Shown piece after piece: positions 1 to 15,695 of a stretch of DNA of 22,500 bases. Origin of the DNA: Leptospira weilii (lineage in GTDB: Bacteria > Spirochaetota > Leptospiria > Leptospirales > Leptospiraceae); NCBI RefSeq assembly GCF_006874765.1, contig NZ_CP040840.1:670001-692500 (forward strand), given 5' to 3'. The notes beneath the pieces are model-generated. The model saw nothing but the letters and a program-made list of their open reading frames with translations. It made no database searches and was not told the DNA's origin. Both the position numbers and the translations under genes were made by a program. Each line of letters begins with the position of its first letter. Positions within the stretch are counted from its first letter, which is position 1.

Positions 1-149
<149 letters not shown>

Positions 150-175
150 CCTCTTATAAAAAATTGCAAATATCT

Positions 176-192
176 CCGGTGAAAAACACCGG
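176..192 (-). promoter_or_regulatory. Stem-loop in the fusA leader
   Basis: CCGGTG-AAAAA-CACCGG is a perfect 6-bp stem with a 5-nt loop. On the minus strand it lies about 33-49 nt before the fusA start codon, so it would sit in the 5' untranslated region. A regulatory role is inference only. There is no U-tract directly after the stem on the minus strand, so it is not a classic terminator. Confidence 0.35.
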
Positions 193-212
193 CTGAGAAG
201 TTTTGAAGAAAA

Positions 213-262
<50 letters not shown>

Positions 263-373
263 AGTGAGTCAGACCGTTTAAAGGCGTTTTTCATTTGCCT
301 GGGAACGGTTTTCAAAAAGGATGAACTTTTGCGTCTTCGACAGAACACGAAATGACGTTTTTACGTTAGGCCT

Positions 374-2020
<1,647 letters not shown>

Positions 2021-2190
2021 AAATTCTCGATTGATTTTATCGATGTTTCCATAGAGACGAAATGAGAAGCCGAAGTCTGATATAATCTCTCGTATCGATT
2101 TGATATTGCCTAAGGGGTTTTCGATATGTTTCGGTGGGATCCTGGATTTTCCTTGATGATTTGAAGGATTATCCAGAATATAACCGAGTT

Positions 2191-3090
<900 letters not shown>

Positions 3091-3265
3091 CCGAAAAAAT
3101 TGGTTCGATTGCAATCCGTAAAAAACATGGTTTGCGGTCGCAAATTTTGAAAGACGGCGTTGGTCGACTTTTGTTTCCGCTAAAGGATTCTAATAATACG
3201 AAACTTTTTGAGCGAACGTCGGATTGAATGTAACGATTTCTGAATATAGAACGAATTTAAAAACG

Positions 3266-3772
3266 ATGAAAGAAATTCTGAAAAAAGGCGCGGTCGCCGC
3301 ACTGTGGATATCCTTATTTCTAACCGTTACAATCGTAATATCGATCTTTAAAGCCTCTGATCTAAGGCCTTCTCAATCGTTGAACGGTTTGAATTTCGTG
3401 GACGGTGGAAAATACGATTCCGAAAAGAAAGTCGTAGTCGCGTATTTCTGGGCGACTTGGTGCGGAGTTTGTTCCGCAAATCTTCCTTTGATCAAATGGT
3501 ATGCGGATCGATTGGAAGGAAGTTTCCGATTCTCTTTTGTCACCCTGGAAGAAGGGGAGGATTCGAAAGAACTCGATCGATACATCCGAGAACATGATCT
3601 GAAGTTCAAGATCATTCCCGCGAATCCGTATTTGTTAAAAGAATGGAGGGTGAACGCGTATCCTTCTTTTGCGATTCTGGATAAAACCGGAACCATCCGT
3701 TTTGCGGATTCGGGGATTATGAATCCTTTGAGTTTTTTCCTGAGGATTTGGATCGCGTATTTTTTCTTTTAA
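3266..3772 (+). CDS. Membrane-anchored thioredoxin-fold thiol:disulfide protein (TlpA-like)
   Basis: From ATG 3266 the protein has 168 residues. A single N-terminal membrane segment (about 7-28, [20 protein letters not shown]) is followed by a thioredoxin fold. The redox motif WCGVC (cysteines about 66 and 69) sits after AYFWAT. The cis-proline loop AYPSFAIL lies near residue 130. The domain should face the periplasm and act on cysteines of exported proteins or cytochromes. The substrate cannot be told: no ccm or dsb genes are adjacent. A TTG at 3224 in the same frame would add 14 residues, but they look polar and non-conserved. The C-terminus ([12 protein letters not shown]) is hydrophobic, which is unusual and could be a second membrane segment or a truncated end. 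Confidence 0.7.
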   Translation: MKEILKKGAVAALWISLFLTVTIVISIFKASDLRPSQSLNGLNFVDGGKYDSEKKVVVAYFWATWCGVCSANLPLIKWYADRLEGSFRFSFVTLEEGEDSKELDRYIREHDLKFKIIPANPYLLKEWRVNAYPSFAILDKTGTIRFADSGIMNPLSFFLRIWIAYFFF

Positions 3773-3780
3773 GTGTCATA

Positions 3781-3797
3781 TTACTGATCCCTATAAA
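3781..3797 (+). repeat. Solitary IS630/MITE-type end
   Basis: The 17 bases TTACTGATCCCTATAAA match the termini of the IS630 element at 10723 and of the MITEs at 6585 and 14716, including the TA before CTGATCC. The match stops after 17 nt and no partner end is visible within 200 bp. It is therefore probably a remnant or solo end just after the thioredoxin-fold gene. Confidence 0.5.
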
Positions 3798-3920
3798 GTA
3801 AGACGAAACCGGTGTCCCGAAGCGCGATTGCAAACGTGCGGCGTTATATCTACAAATTCTTGATTTTTATCTCGTAGGTCTTGATTCAGATTCGATTCTT
3901 CCCGAACCGATATACATACT

Positions 3921-4685
<765 letters not shown>

Positions 4686-4702
4686 GAAAACTTTAATTTT
4701 AA

Positions 4703-4840
4703 ATGATGTTCGCTAGGCCTTTAGCGCACGTTCCGAAAATACAGAAGTCGTATTCAAAACCTGCCTCAGAATTTTACGATAAATCGCTTTTCAGATCGTT
4801 TGTAAAAAAGCTCGGAGTTTCCACAGATTACGTTCCTTAG
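4703..4840 (+). CDS. Possible 45-codon ORF, weak
   Basis: The ORF opens at tandem ATG codons (4703 and 4706), reads MMFARPLAHVPKIQKSY and ends at TAG 4838-4840. It has no clear ribosome-binding site and no recognised motif. It lies 17 bp after the hypothetical gene stop and could be chance. Confidence 0.15.
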   Translation: MMFARPLAHVPKIQKSYSKPASEFYDKSLFRSFVKKLGVSTDYVP

Positions 4841-5012
4841 GTAGAATTTATGGATTTTCGAACAGACTTTTTCGTTTTTAAATTCTTGCAGTAGTCCCCA
4901 AATTATAGGGTTTTACGACGGATTTTAATCCGAAACGAAAAAACTGAAAAGATACGCCGCGGTTTTGTTTTCATCCGGACGAAAGGCGACCGGTAAAATT
5001 TCCATCGGTTCA

Positions 5013-5036
5013 TTGTACTTAAATTTTAATGTACAA
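5013..5036. promoter_or_regulatory. Inverted repeat TTGTAC-N12-GTACAA
   Basis: Perfect 6-bp arms flank a 12-bp AT-only spacer. The shape suits a dimeric repressor operator, but no adjacent regulator gene identifies one, and the nearest gene start is about 390 bp away. Confidence 0.25.
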
Positions 5037-5424
5037 AGCCTTTGTTTGCGAATCGCCTTAAAAGAAAAAAGTTCCTTAAAAATCAAACGTTTAAGGACAA
5101 TTTATTTAAACCGAAATATAAAATGACTCAAGTCTATTCCAAAAATAATTTATACAGACATGAAACGGCGTTAGAATATAGGTAGATAAATTTTGGAATG
5201 GATATCTGTATGGTTAGAGATTTCCTCGAAAAGACGGAGTTTCGTTAAGACAATTTTAGATTTTTAATGAAATAAAATCGGATATTTTTTTCTAAAAAGA
5301 TCTTTAATCAATCAAAAAACTTTTGATTTTGTCTCAAAATGTCGTTTCAGGGAGTAATTCTTTTTGATACATAACGGCTTGATTGATTTTTTAAAATAAA
5401 AGTTTGTATTCGAATAAAAAAGCA

Positions 5425-6444
<1,020 letters not shown>

Positions 6445-6489
6445 AATTTTTCCGTAATCTTAAATCTTGCTCGAGTTTGGTGTAAAAGA

Positions 6490-6831
6490 ACTAGACAGGT
6501 TTCCATTGGGTATAGCTCCATTTTTTTCCTAAAAAACATGAGTTATTAAAAAGCGGGAGTTCCTATTCAAAAAATAGATTACTACTCATCTCTATATAAT
6601 AGAATGTCCAAAATTCTGCGTCTAAGCGCGGGGATTTGTGTCCAAATTAACGGTACTCTATTTTATAGGGATCGGTAAACACTCTTTGCCCTGATTCTTA
6701 AATCGCCTTTCCCAATGGTAGCGAAACGTTGTATTTTTGATCCATTTTACTTTACAATATTCAGACCGGGAAAGTCCACTTTGGGAAAAGTCTTCAATCT
6801 CTTTTGGCCAGTCTATGTTCGTTTTTTTCAT
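6490..6831 (-). pseudogene. IS66 remnant (tnpA fragment and start of tnpB)
   Basis: From ATG 6831 the minus strand reads MKKTNIDWPKEIEDFSQSG and ends FRYHWERRFKNQ. This closely matches the intact IS66 TnpA at 9142. After about 51 codons the frame enters a MITE (6585-6675), which supplies the stop. Beyond the MITE, only about 62 nt separate it from an ATGGAGCTA at 6521-6513 that resembles the tnpB start at 9420; intact tnpA would have about 135 nt there. The copy is therefore truncated, deleted and interrupted. AAGG lies just before the ATG. Confidence 0.75.
6585..6675 (-). mobile_element. MITE copy 1 (91 bp, TA-flanked)
   Basis: It is bounded by TA on both sides. Read on the minus strand it starts CCGATCCCTATAAAATAG and ends TATATAGAGATGAG, giving imperfect terminal inverted repeats of about 18 bp. 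It is similar along its length to the copy at 14716-14805. It has no coding capacity. The ends match those of the IS630 element at 10723-11802, its likely source of transposase. Confidence 0.75.
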
Positions 6832-6898
6832 CAACCTTAGTTTAACGTGAGTTCGGTATAACAAAATGCGAAAGCGATTCTATGTTTCGGACCTGAAT

Positions 6899-7039
6899 GC
6901 CGATCCATAGAGAGGCATTCGCTGAGTTTAGCCGATCCATAGAGAGGCATTCGCTGAGTTTAGCCGATCCATAGAGAGGCATTCGCTGAGTTTAGCCGAT
7001 CCATAGAGAGGCATTCGCTGAGTTTAGCCGATCCATAGA
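6899..7039. repeat. 32-bp minisatellite, 4.4 identical copies
   Basis: Units start at 6899, 6931, 6963 and 6995, each 32 bp and identical, with a 13-nt partial at 7027-7039. Each unit begins GCCGATCCATAGAGAGG. Read on the minus strand, each unit carries AACTCAG followed by an 8-nt arm and a core TCTCTATGGATC, close to the leader and core of the hairpin units nearby. At the low-coordinate edge (6892-6928) a complete hairpin unit with both arms is preserved. Confidence 0.95.
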
Positions 7040-7067
7040 TTAGTATGATTCTTGAACGTAAGACAGC

Positions 7068-7113
<46 letters not shown>

Positions 7114-7116
7114 AGT

Positions 7117-7189
7117 AACTCAGCATCTCACTTCCTAAGGGTCGTTCGATGGATTGATCGCTCTCTGAACTCAGTGTCTCACTTCCTAA
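7117..7189 (+). repeat. Two hairpin units with AACTCAG leader and TTCCTAA core
   Basis: Unit 1 (7117-7152) is AACTCAG, arm CATCTCAC, core TTCCTAAGGGTC, arm GTTCGATG, with two central mismatches in the stem. Unit 2 starts at 7168 (AACTCAG, TGTCTCAC, TTCCTAA) and is cut off at 7189 by the 324-bp repeat. A plausible second half, with GGGGGTCGTTCGACGG, lies beyond that repeat at about 7523-7540. Confidence 0.6.
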
Positions 7190-7513
<324 letters not shown>

Positions 7514-7814
7514 ACTCCCCAAGGGGGTCGTTCGACGGTCACGAGCCATTTTATCTATGAAATCCGCGAGTGATTCGCCTAAACTTTCTTACGCCGAACT
7601 TACGTTAGTTTAACAGGATTTTGAGATTAGCGATAGGTGGAGTTCATTGAGTGCTTGCGTTTAACGTAGTGTCGTCTCTGAAAAAAATAAATGGCGTATA
7701 ACGTTGATAAACTGCTTTCCGAAGCAAAAGAGTCAAAAAACCACGTAAAGCCCGGTGAAAAATGAAATCAGAAAATACCGGAAAAACCAAAATGAATCAT
7801 TTCGAAATAGGAAA
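7514..7814. other. Non-coding stretch before the murB 3' end
   Basis: No gene is seen. It holds the possible second half of a split hairpin unit at about 7523-7540. An inverted repeat (CTAAACT ... AGTTTA) lies at about 7579-7612. No terminator with a U-tract was found for murB. Confidence 0.4.
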
Positions 7815-8771
<957 letters not shown>

Positions 8772-8867
8772 AGGAACATTAAACGACGTTCCCCGATTAT
8801 CTACCACAAGAAAAAGAACTCAAGGAAAATCCGAAATCGGTTCGATCTTGTAGAAAAGAGGTAATTT

Positions 8868-8993
8868 ATGTTTTTTCTTTTGTTAGAATCCGTTTATCTC
8901 GATTTTGTTTCCGGCAGGACCGATTGGGAAACTTATTGTGAATCCGTAATTCTTCTCGCCCAAGATCAAGAAAAACTGGCCGGATTCGTTTAA
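8868..8993 (+). CDS. Small protein, 41 residues, unknown
   Basis: ATG 8868 is preceded by AAAGAGGT, a good ribosome-binding site with about 6-7 nt spacing, and the frame closes at TAA 8991-8993. The product begins [20 protein letters not shown] and is otherwise acidic, with no recognised domain. It diverges from murB with about 95 bp between starts. The ribosome-binding site is better than those of most genes here, which argues for translation. It could also be the head of a gene truncated by IS66, whose left end is 90 bp downstream. Confidence 0.45.
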   Translation: MFFLLLESVYLDFVSGRTDWETYCESVILLAQDQEKLAGFV

Positions 8994-9010
8994 AAAAATC
9001 AAAAAGAAAA

Positions 9011-9036
9011 CCGAACAAAAGGTGGCACATGTTCGG
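9011..9036. other. Stem-loop CCGAACA-N12-TGTTCGG
   Basis: A perfect 7-bp stem lies 18 nt after the small ORF stop. No U-tract follows directly, so a terminator call is weak. Confidence 0.3.
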
Positions 9037-9141
9037 ATATGGTCTCTTTAAATTTTAAATCACCGAGTTTTGAGATAGATTTGTAAGCGCCTAATGAACC
9101 GCATCTTTCACTATCGTAAAAAATCTGCTAAACTTCTTTTG

Positions 9142-9429
9142 ATGAAAAAAACGACTATCGACTGGCCAAAAGAGTTTGAGGCATTTTCCAAAAGCGGGCT
9201 ATCCCAACGAGAGTATTGTAAAGAAAGGCGACTCAAATACACAACGTTCCGCTATCATTGGGAGAGACGATTAAAAAAACAGGACAAAGACGGCTTTGTG
9301 GAAGTTCCGTCCTCAGTGGTGAAAGGCGACCTAACATGCGGACCTGAATTTTTAATCTTTAAAATAGATTCATCAGGCAAGGCACATCTCGCAATCAATC
9401 TTCAACTTGGTTTAAAGCAATGGAGCTAA
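9142..9429 (+). CDS. tnpA: IS66 accessory protein TnpA
   Basis: This small IS66 accessory protein has a helix-turn-helix-like N-terminus: MKKTTIDWPKEFEAFSKSG, then LSQREYCKERRLKYTTFRYH. From ATG 9142 it has 95 residues. An in-frame ATG at 9094 lies within the terminal inverted repeat and gives an unlikely basic extension. The 3' end overlaps tnpB by 10 nt (ATG 9420), a layout suggesting translational coupling. A truncated relative lies at 6490-6831. Confidence 0.82.
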   Translation: MKKTTIDWPKEFEAFSKSGLSQREYCKERRLKYTTFRYHWERRLKKQDKDGFVEVPSSVVKGDLTCGPEFLIFKIDSSGKAHLAINLQLGLKQWS

Positions 9430-9767
9430 ATCCTGGCAATAGAAAAGTGTATTTGCGACCTGGAGTCACGGATTTAAGAAAGTCGATCAATACACTTGCG
9501 ATGATCGTAGAAGGTAAAATGAAGAAAGATCCGTATGAAGAAAGCCTATTTTTATTCTGCAATCGCAAGAAAGACAAATTAAAAATGCTCTACTGGGACA
9601 GGAGTGGATTTTGTCTTTGGCAGAAGAGATTGGAGGAAAGTAAATTTCCTTGGCCGAATACGGAGGAAGAAGTTCAAAAGATTCCTGTGGAAAGATTAGA
9701 TTGGCTATTGAACGGAATCGATTTCTTTAAAGAGCACAAGAAATTAAAATACAAAAAAGTAAGCTGA
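9420..9767 (+). CDS. tnpB: IS66 accessory protein TnpB (Orf2)
   Basis: The 115-residue product has the family hallmarks near the N-terminus (VYLRPGVTDLRKSINTLA) and centre (LFLFCNRKKDKLKMLYWD, RSGFCLWQKRLE). TnpB is required with TnpA and TnpC for IS66-type transposition, though its biochemical role is not settled. The frame is intact. Confidence 0.88.
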   Translation: MELNPGNRKVYLRPGVTDLRKSINTLAMIVEGKMKKDPYEESLFLFCNRKKDKLKMLYWDRSGFCLWQKRLEESKFPWPNTEEEVQKIPVERLDWLLNGIDFFKEHKKLKYKKVS

Positions 9768-10637
9768 AAGGATTGACTCATATCGGAATCATACGAAAAG
9801 TGAGACACCATGTCTTTCGATATGAACTCACTTCCGGATGATGTAGAAGAGCTAAAAAGAATCATTATATTCGAGAAGAATAAAATACTGGAATACCAGG
9901 AACAACTACAGCTTCAAAGACAGAAGGAAGTCGAATACCGGGAAGAGCTGCGACTCCAAAAGCTAAAAGAATCCGAACATCTTGAACAAATCGAGAGATT
10001 GAAGATCCAGTTATTCGGCAGAAAGACGGAGAAATGGAGTCAGATCGAAAAAGACCAAGGGCTTCTATTTAACGAAATAGAAAGTTCCTTGCGGGAAGAT
10101 TCTCCCGAACCGGAAGAAAAGAGTCTTTTCACACCTGTCAAAAGCCACACGAGAAAGAAGCCTGAAAGAAAACCGTTCCCTGAATATCTTCCTCGAATTA
10201 CAATGTTACACGACATTCCCGAATCTGAGAAAATTTGTTCTTGCGGACACGAACTGACTCGCATTGGAGAAGAGAAATCCGAAAAGTTAGATATTATTCC
10301 CGCAAAAGTTCAAGTCGAAGTTCATATTCGTCCCAAGTATGCTTGCAAACATTGCGAAGGAACTTCGGATGAATCTCTTCCGGTTGTCAGGATTGCTCCG
10401 GTTCCTGCTCAGATTGCAGAGAAGAGTATGCTTTCTTCCGGATTCTTAGCTTACACACTCACTCAGAAATTTGCGGATGCCCTTCCGTTTTACAGACAAG
10501 TTGGAATTCTCCAAAGATCGGGAGTGGATATATCAAGAAGCACTCTTTCCAATACTGTGATTCAAGTTTTTGAAAAAATTTCTCCGATGATTGAGGATGT
10601 GAGAAAAGAACTTTTCAAATCGAAGTATTTACAAATT

Positions 10638-10671
<34 letters not shown>

Positions 10672-10722
10672 AAAAACCTAATACATCCAAATCGTATATG
10701 TGGGTGATTCGAGGGTTTATTA

Positions 10723-11802
<1,080 letters not shown>

Positions 11803-12309
11803 TAATGCTCCGACACAATGGATTGTTAAAGAGATCGGTAAATTGTATGCAGTCGAGTCGAAGGCTAAGTTATCTTCGGAAGAGCATTTAAGTCTGAGAC
11901 AATCGGAATCCAAGCCAATTGTTAACGTGATTCGTTCTTGGATGAACAAGCGGATCGTCGAGGTCGCTCCCAAATCTTCGATGGGGAAGGCTCTTTCGTA
12001 TCTTGCCGGTCAATGGGAAAAGTTGATTTTGTTTTTAGATCATCCCGAGTTACAGTTGGATACGAATCTTGTCGAGAATGATATTCGTCCTTTTGTTGTC
12101 GGTAGAAAGAACGGGCTTTTCTCTGGTTGTCCAGAAGGGGCAACTGCGAGTGCGGGCTTTTATTCTCTGATTCAGTGTGCGAAGCTCGCAGGTTTCGATC
12201 CATATGCGTTTTTGCGGGAGCTTTTTAAATCTTGGGAAACGCACCCGAGAACTCTTGCTTGCAAGGATTTACCTCAATTCAGAGAGACTGGGCTTCATTA
12301 GGCGCTTAC

Positions 12310-12839
<530 letters not shown>

Positions 12840-12907
12840 CTAACCCACGGTTTTCAAGCTCAGAAGAGGCGCCATTTTGTCTTATCTAAATTTGTAAAAT
12901 AATATTA

Positions 12908-14671
12908 TTAATTTTGAATATACTTAAATCCGGACTGTAAAGTTTTACCTCTTAAAATCAGACTGGGATTGTTATAAGGCATACAAGGTATCTTATAGTC
13001 GTAACATTGATCGCCTTCTGCAGGAATAAAAACTTCTAAATCATTCATTTGAATCTTTTTAAATTCTAGATTTTGCGGAATTTCTATTTTTTTAGGACGA
13101 ACAAAAAATGCTGAGTTTTCCCGAATAAAATTCTTATATCTATTATAAGTTCTGCGGTTTATTAAAAAAACGGATATTATAATAAAAATGAAAACAAGAA
13201 TTATTTGTTTTGAAGTTTTCGATATTTTGATGGGAAAAAAATTAATCCTAAAATTGAAATAGAACAAAGGTAAAATTGCGGAAACACTTAGAAAAGCTTT
13301 ACCGAATCTTATATCGGGAGCAAGTAAAATCCAGAAGATTGCTCCAATCCAAGAAGTAAAAAGTACTGCAAACGTTTGAAAATCTATTTTTATCTTTTTA
13401 AATAAACTATATATAAAAATAAAAATTGGCGATAAGAACGATATAACAATAAAAAGTCGATTCAATTTTGAGATTGTATTCCACCAAATCGGGAACCATT
13501 CCCAAAACTTCATCTGAGCCGCTTCTTTATATCCTTCTCCTGGATTTCTTGCCCATCCCGTGATCGATAATTTTTCGGAAACGACAGCATTCAAAGGAAC
13601 TTTCCAATCAAAATTAAAAAAATCAATTGCAGGAAAAGGATAAATCAAATAACCGGTTAAAATAACATTCCTTATTAACCAAGGTAAAAGTATCAAAGAT
13701 ACAACCGAAATTATGATCGATAATTTTTTTTCTTCGAATTTATATCGAATCATTAAAAATAGAACCAATATACAAAGTGGAACGGTCGCTAACTTAATAC
13801 TTATCGTATATACTGATAAAATAATGGATGAAAAATAATTTTTAAAATTTAACTCTGAGATAGTAGTGTTTTCTTTTTTTGGTAAGTTTGTTAAGATATA
13901 CAATGGAAGTACAATGGAAATTAAATCTGGACTGGGAGATGATAAGCTCATAAACTGATCTAAAATTAAAAATAATACAATCAAATTTAATAAGAAAAAA
14001 TTTGTAACCTCTCCTTTTTTCAAAATTTTATATATTCTATTTATAAAATGTAATACCAATGTTGAATAAACTACAAAATTGATCGAAAATATCTCCTGAT
14101 CAAAAACTTCCTTTAAAGAGGTAAGCGCAAAAATTGTAAATATATTCGGGTTAAAACCAAATCTTCCATGTAAGTTGGCTAAACCGGGAACTACTGAATA
14201 TTCCTGAATCCATTTGATAGATTGAATATGATAAAGCCCCGAATCGTAAGCAAATGGAGGGTTTAAGGAAAAAATCAGCGCCGATAATAAAAATGGAAAC
14301 GCTATGATAATAACGATATTTTTATGAATGAATCCAAACGTTAACCTCTTTAGATTTCCTCTTTCAAAGTATAAAAAGACGGAACAAAATAGTAGAAAAA
14401 TGAATAATACTAATACGGTTATTGGTAAAAATAAAGATACAAGAGATACTAACGTATTTGTTACGGATAAACCTACTAAAACCCTAGCCGTAAATTGAAA
14501 TTTCACTTTTAAAATTTTTTCCGCTAAAATTCCAAAAGAAATAAAAATATACAAAGATAAAATACCGGAAATTAAAATGGCAAGCATAGATGATCTTTTG
14601 ATTTTTTTTAGATAATCAGATTCGCAACCAAATTTAACAAGCTTTTGCCGATTTGGGTTTGATTTTTTCAA
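12908..14671 (-). CDS. Large polytopic membrane protein (LIC_10190-like, GT-C-like topology)
   Basis: A protein of up to 587 residues with roughly 11-13 hydrophobic segments and a short soluble C-terminus. A conserved-looking extracytoplasmic loop follows the early membrane segments: [20 protein letters not shown], then [16 protein letters not shown]. It resembles, from memory, the family called LIC_10190 membrane protein. The Asp and loop pattern recalls GT-C glycosyltransferases that use lipid-linked sugars, but I see no decisive catalytic motif. The base composition is markedly more AT-rich than the core genes, suggesting acquisition. The frame opens with TTG at 14671; ATG 14587 ([10 protein letters not shown]), directly at the first membrane segment, is an equally good start. 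A MITE lies 45 bp upstream. Confidence 0.72.
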   Translation of the reverse strand: MKKSNPNRQKLVKFGCESDYLKKIKRSSMLAILISGILSLYIFISFGILAEKILKVKFQFTARVLVGLSVTNTLVSLVSLFLPITVLVLFIFLLFCSVFLYFERGNLKRLTFGFIHKNIVIIIAFPFLLSALIFSLNPPFAYDSGLYHIQSIKWIQEYSVVPGLANLHGRFGFNPNIFTIFALTSLKEVFDQEIFSINFVVYSTLVLHFINRIYKILKKGEVTNFFLLNLIVLFLILDQFMSLSSPSPDLISIVLPLYILTNLPKKENTTISELNFKNYFSSIILSVYTISIKLATVPLCILVLFLMIRYKFEEKKLSIIISVVSLILLPWLIRNVILTGYLIYPFPAIDFFNFDWKVPLNAVVSEKLSITGWARNPGEGYKEAAQMKFWEWFPIWWNTISKLNRLFIVISFLSPIFIFIYSLFKKIKIDFQTFAVLFTSWIGAIFWILLAPDIRFGKAFLSVSAILPLFYFNFRINFFPIKISKTSKQIILVFIFIIISVFLINRRTYNRYKNFIRENSAFFVRPKKIEIPQNLEFKKIQMNDLEVFIPAEGDQCYDYKIPCMPYNNPSLILRGKTLQSGFKYIQN

Positions 14672-14715
14672 TAATTTGGAGTTTTTTCTTAAAATTTATT
14701 TTAAAGATGGGTTTA

Positions 14716-14805
14716 CTGATCCCTATAAAATAGAGTACCGTTAATTTGAGCATAAATCCCACGTTTAGGTGCAGAACTTTAGACACCCTATTATGTAGAG
14801 ATGAG
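14716..14805 (+). mobile_element. MITE copy 2 (90 bp, TA-flanked)
   Basis: TA lies at 14714-14715 and 14806-14807. It starts CTGATCCCTATAAAATAGAG and ends TATGTAGAGATGAG, with imperfect terminal inverted repeats. It is similar to copy 1 throughout, including GTACCGTTAATTTG and the CTATTAT block. It separates the YiiX-like fragment from the membrane-protein gene and supplies the sequence at the fragment's stop. Confidence 0.78.
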
Positions 14806-14808
14806 TAA

Positions 14809-15082
14809 TTACAAAATGTTTGTTTTTCCTCTCGAAATAAAATTACGGATTTCAGTGATTTTTACCGGCTCGACGGCTTCTAAGACTCTTAGTTTTTCTT
14901 TGTATTTAAAGATTATTCCGACATGTGTATATCGCGATTTGGTGGCTATTTTGATGGCCTTGCCTTGTTCTGAGAAGGTTTCCTGAAATATTAAATCGCC
15001 TTCTTTAAGTTTATCGATGAAAGGCTCGCTATTCAATCGGTGAGAAACGAGAAAAATCGGAATCAGGAATATAATGTTTCAC
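14809..15082 (-). pseudogene. YiiX/permuted papain-like hydrolase, N-terminal fragment
   Basis: The minus strand reads EPFIDKLKEGDLIFQETFSE, then QGKAIKIATKSRYTHVGIIF and LRVLEAVEPVKITEIRNFIS. This matches the N-terminal half of YiiX/YebB-type (DUF830) NlpC/P60-like cysteine hydrolases, with the catalytic-type histidine in YTHVGI. The frame stops at the MITE edge. The C-terminal part with the rest of the active site is missing. Upstream, a GTG at 15082 followed, after a one-base shift, by IIFLIPIFLVSHRLNSE would give a signal peptide. The gene thus seems broken at both ends. It is the last member of the accessory run. Confidence 0.65.
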
Positions 15083-15112
15083 TTCTTTTAAACGGTGCTT
15101 TGCAGGCATTAC

Positions 15113-15224
15113 GCCTAACTATAATTTCACGAAATATTTTTCGGCTCTGAGCATGCTAAACGCGCGAAAAAAGTGGCGCGAGACTTGAGCGACCTTAGTT
15201 GCGTCTCGCAAGTTGCAGTTAGAC
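15113..15224 (-). repeat. attC-like inverted repeat A (112 bp)
   Basis: On the minus strand it starts GTCTAAC (15224-15218, fits RYYYAAC) and ends GTTAGGC (15119-15113, fits GTTRRRY). The two ends are imperfectly complementary for about 15 bases (GTCTAACTGCAACTT against GCCTAACTATAATTT). An inner stem GCGAGAC/GTCTCGC spans 15178-15209. Length and core sites fall in the known attC range (about 57-141 bp). It follows the antitoxin gene and precedes the YiiX-like fragment by about 30 bp, as in a cassette array. Confidence 0.55.
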
Positions 15225-15528
15225 GATCGGTTCGAGAATCTTTGCGGATAGCTCCCCAATTTATTCTTGGCATTTTTCGAGTATACCTTTTAAGGATTGA
15301 ATCAATTTGTGATTGATTTCTTTTTGCTAATTTGATTTTCCCTATTCGATTTTGCTCCTCTAAATAAATATAGGAACGTTTCTTTAAATCATTTAGGAAT
15401 TCAGAAGGCTTCTTAATTTCCGCTATTACTTGCTCGTGTTCCGTAATAACGATTGTCTCTCCAGCTTTTGCTAAATGAAGATATTTATTTAGATTGTTTT
15501 TAAAATCTCTTATTCCTACGGATTTCAT
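15127..15528 (-). CDS. Phd/YefM-type antitoxin, orphan, 3' end running into repeat A
   Basis: The N-terminus MKSVGIRDFKNNLNKYLHLA, followed by AGETIVITEHEQVIAEIKKP, is the Phd/YefM DNA-binding fold of type II antitoxins, which repress their own operon and neutralise a toxin through the C-terminus. Residues to about 100 look natural. From about residue 101 the frame is encoded by the attC-like repeat A, so the last 30 or so residues are probably adventitious after loss of the original stop. At 133 residues it is longer than usual (about 80-95). No PIN/VapC, Doc or RelE toxin follows, where one would be expected. ATG 15528 starts about 12 bp after the edge of repeat D. Confidence 0.75.
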   Translation of the reverse strand: MKSVGIRDFKNNLNKYLHLAKAGETIVITEHEQVIAEIKKPSEFLNDLKKRSYIYLEEQNRIGKIKLAKRNQSQIDSILKRYTRKMPRINWGAIRKDSRTDRLTATCETQLRSLKSRATFFARLACSEPKNIS

Positions 15529-15539
15529 GACTTAATTAT

Positions 15540-15695
15540 GACCACTGCAGCCCTTATTCAAGATCTTTGCAATAGCGTTTTGGACTGTAGCTTAAGGACT
15601 GGCTTCGACGCTACGTTTCGCAAACCGAGTGACAAAACGGATGTGGCGAAGACCATAATGAGCGCCCCGAACGAAGCGGAGAAACAAAGTTATCT
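15540..15695 (-). repeat. attC-like inverted repeat D (degenerate, about 156 bp)
   Basis: It is related to repeats B and C through an ACAAAACGGATGTGGCG / AAGACC block and an AACTTTGTTTCTCCGC arm on the minus strand. Its terminal core sites are poor (AGATAAC at 15695-15689; GTGGTCA-like near 15546-15540), so it would be a decayed site. It lies between the VOC gene plus repeat R and the antitoxin gene. Confidence 0.4.

Larger units (their letters stand above)
4686..5424. other. Gene-poor stretch (about 740 bp)
   Basis: No convincing gene is seen here. It holds a short ORF at 4703-4840 (45 codons), an inverted repeat at 5013-5036, and a stem AATCAAAA/TTTTGATT at 5310-5328 ahead of the GGDEF gene. 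The 3' half is strongly AT-rich, which fits a promoter region or a decayed gene. Confidence 0.5.

Noticed and set aside
3362..3696. Minus-strand ORFs antisense to the thioredoxin-fold gene
   Set aside because: The plus-strand frame has the WCGVC motif and cis-Pro loop; the antisense frames are shadows.
6899..7039. Possible CRISPR array (regular 32-bp repeats)
   Set aside because: The units are directly tandem with no variable spacers and no cas genes nearby; it is a minisatellite.
14801..14986. Plus-strand ORF of 61 codons
   Set aside because: It is antisense to the YiiX-like fragment, whose minus-strand frame has recognisable family motifs.
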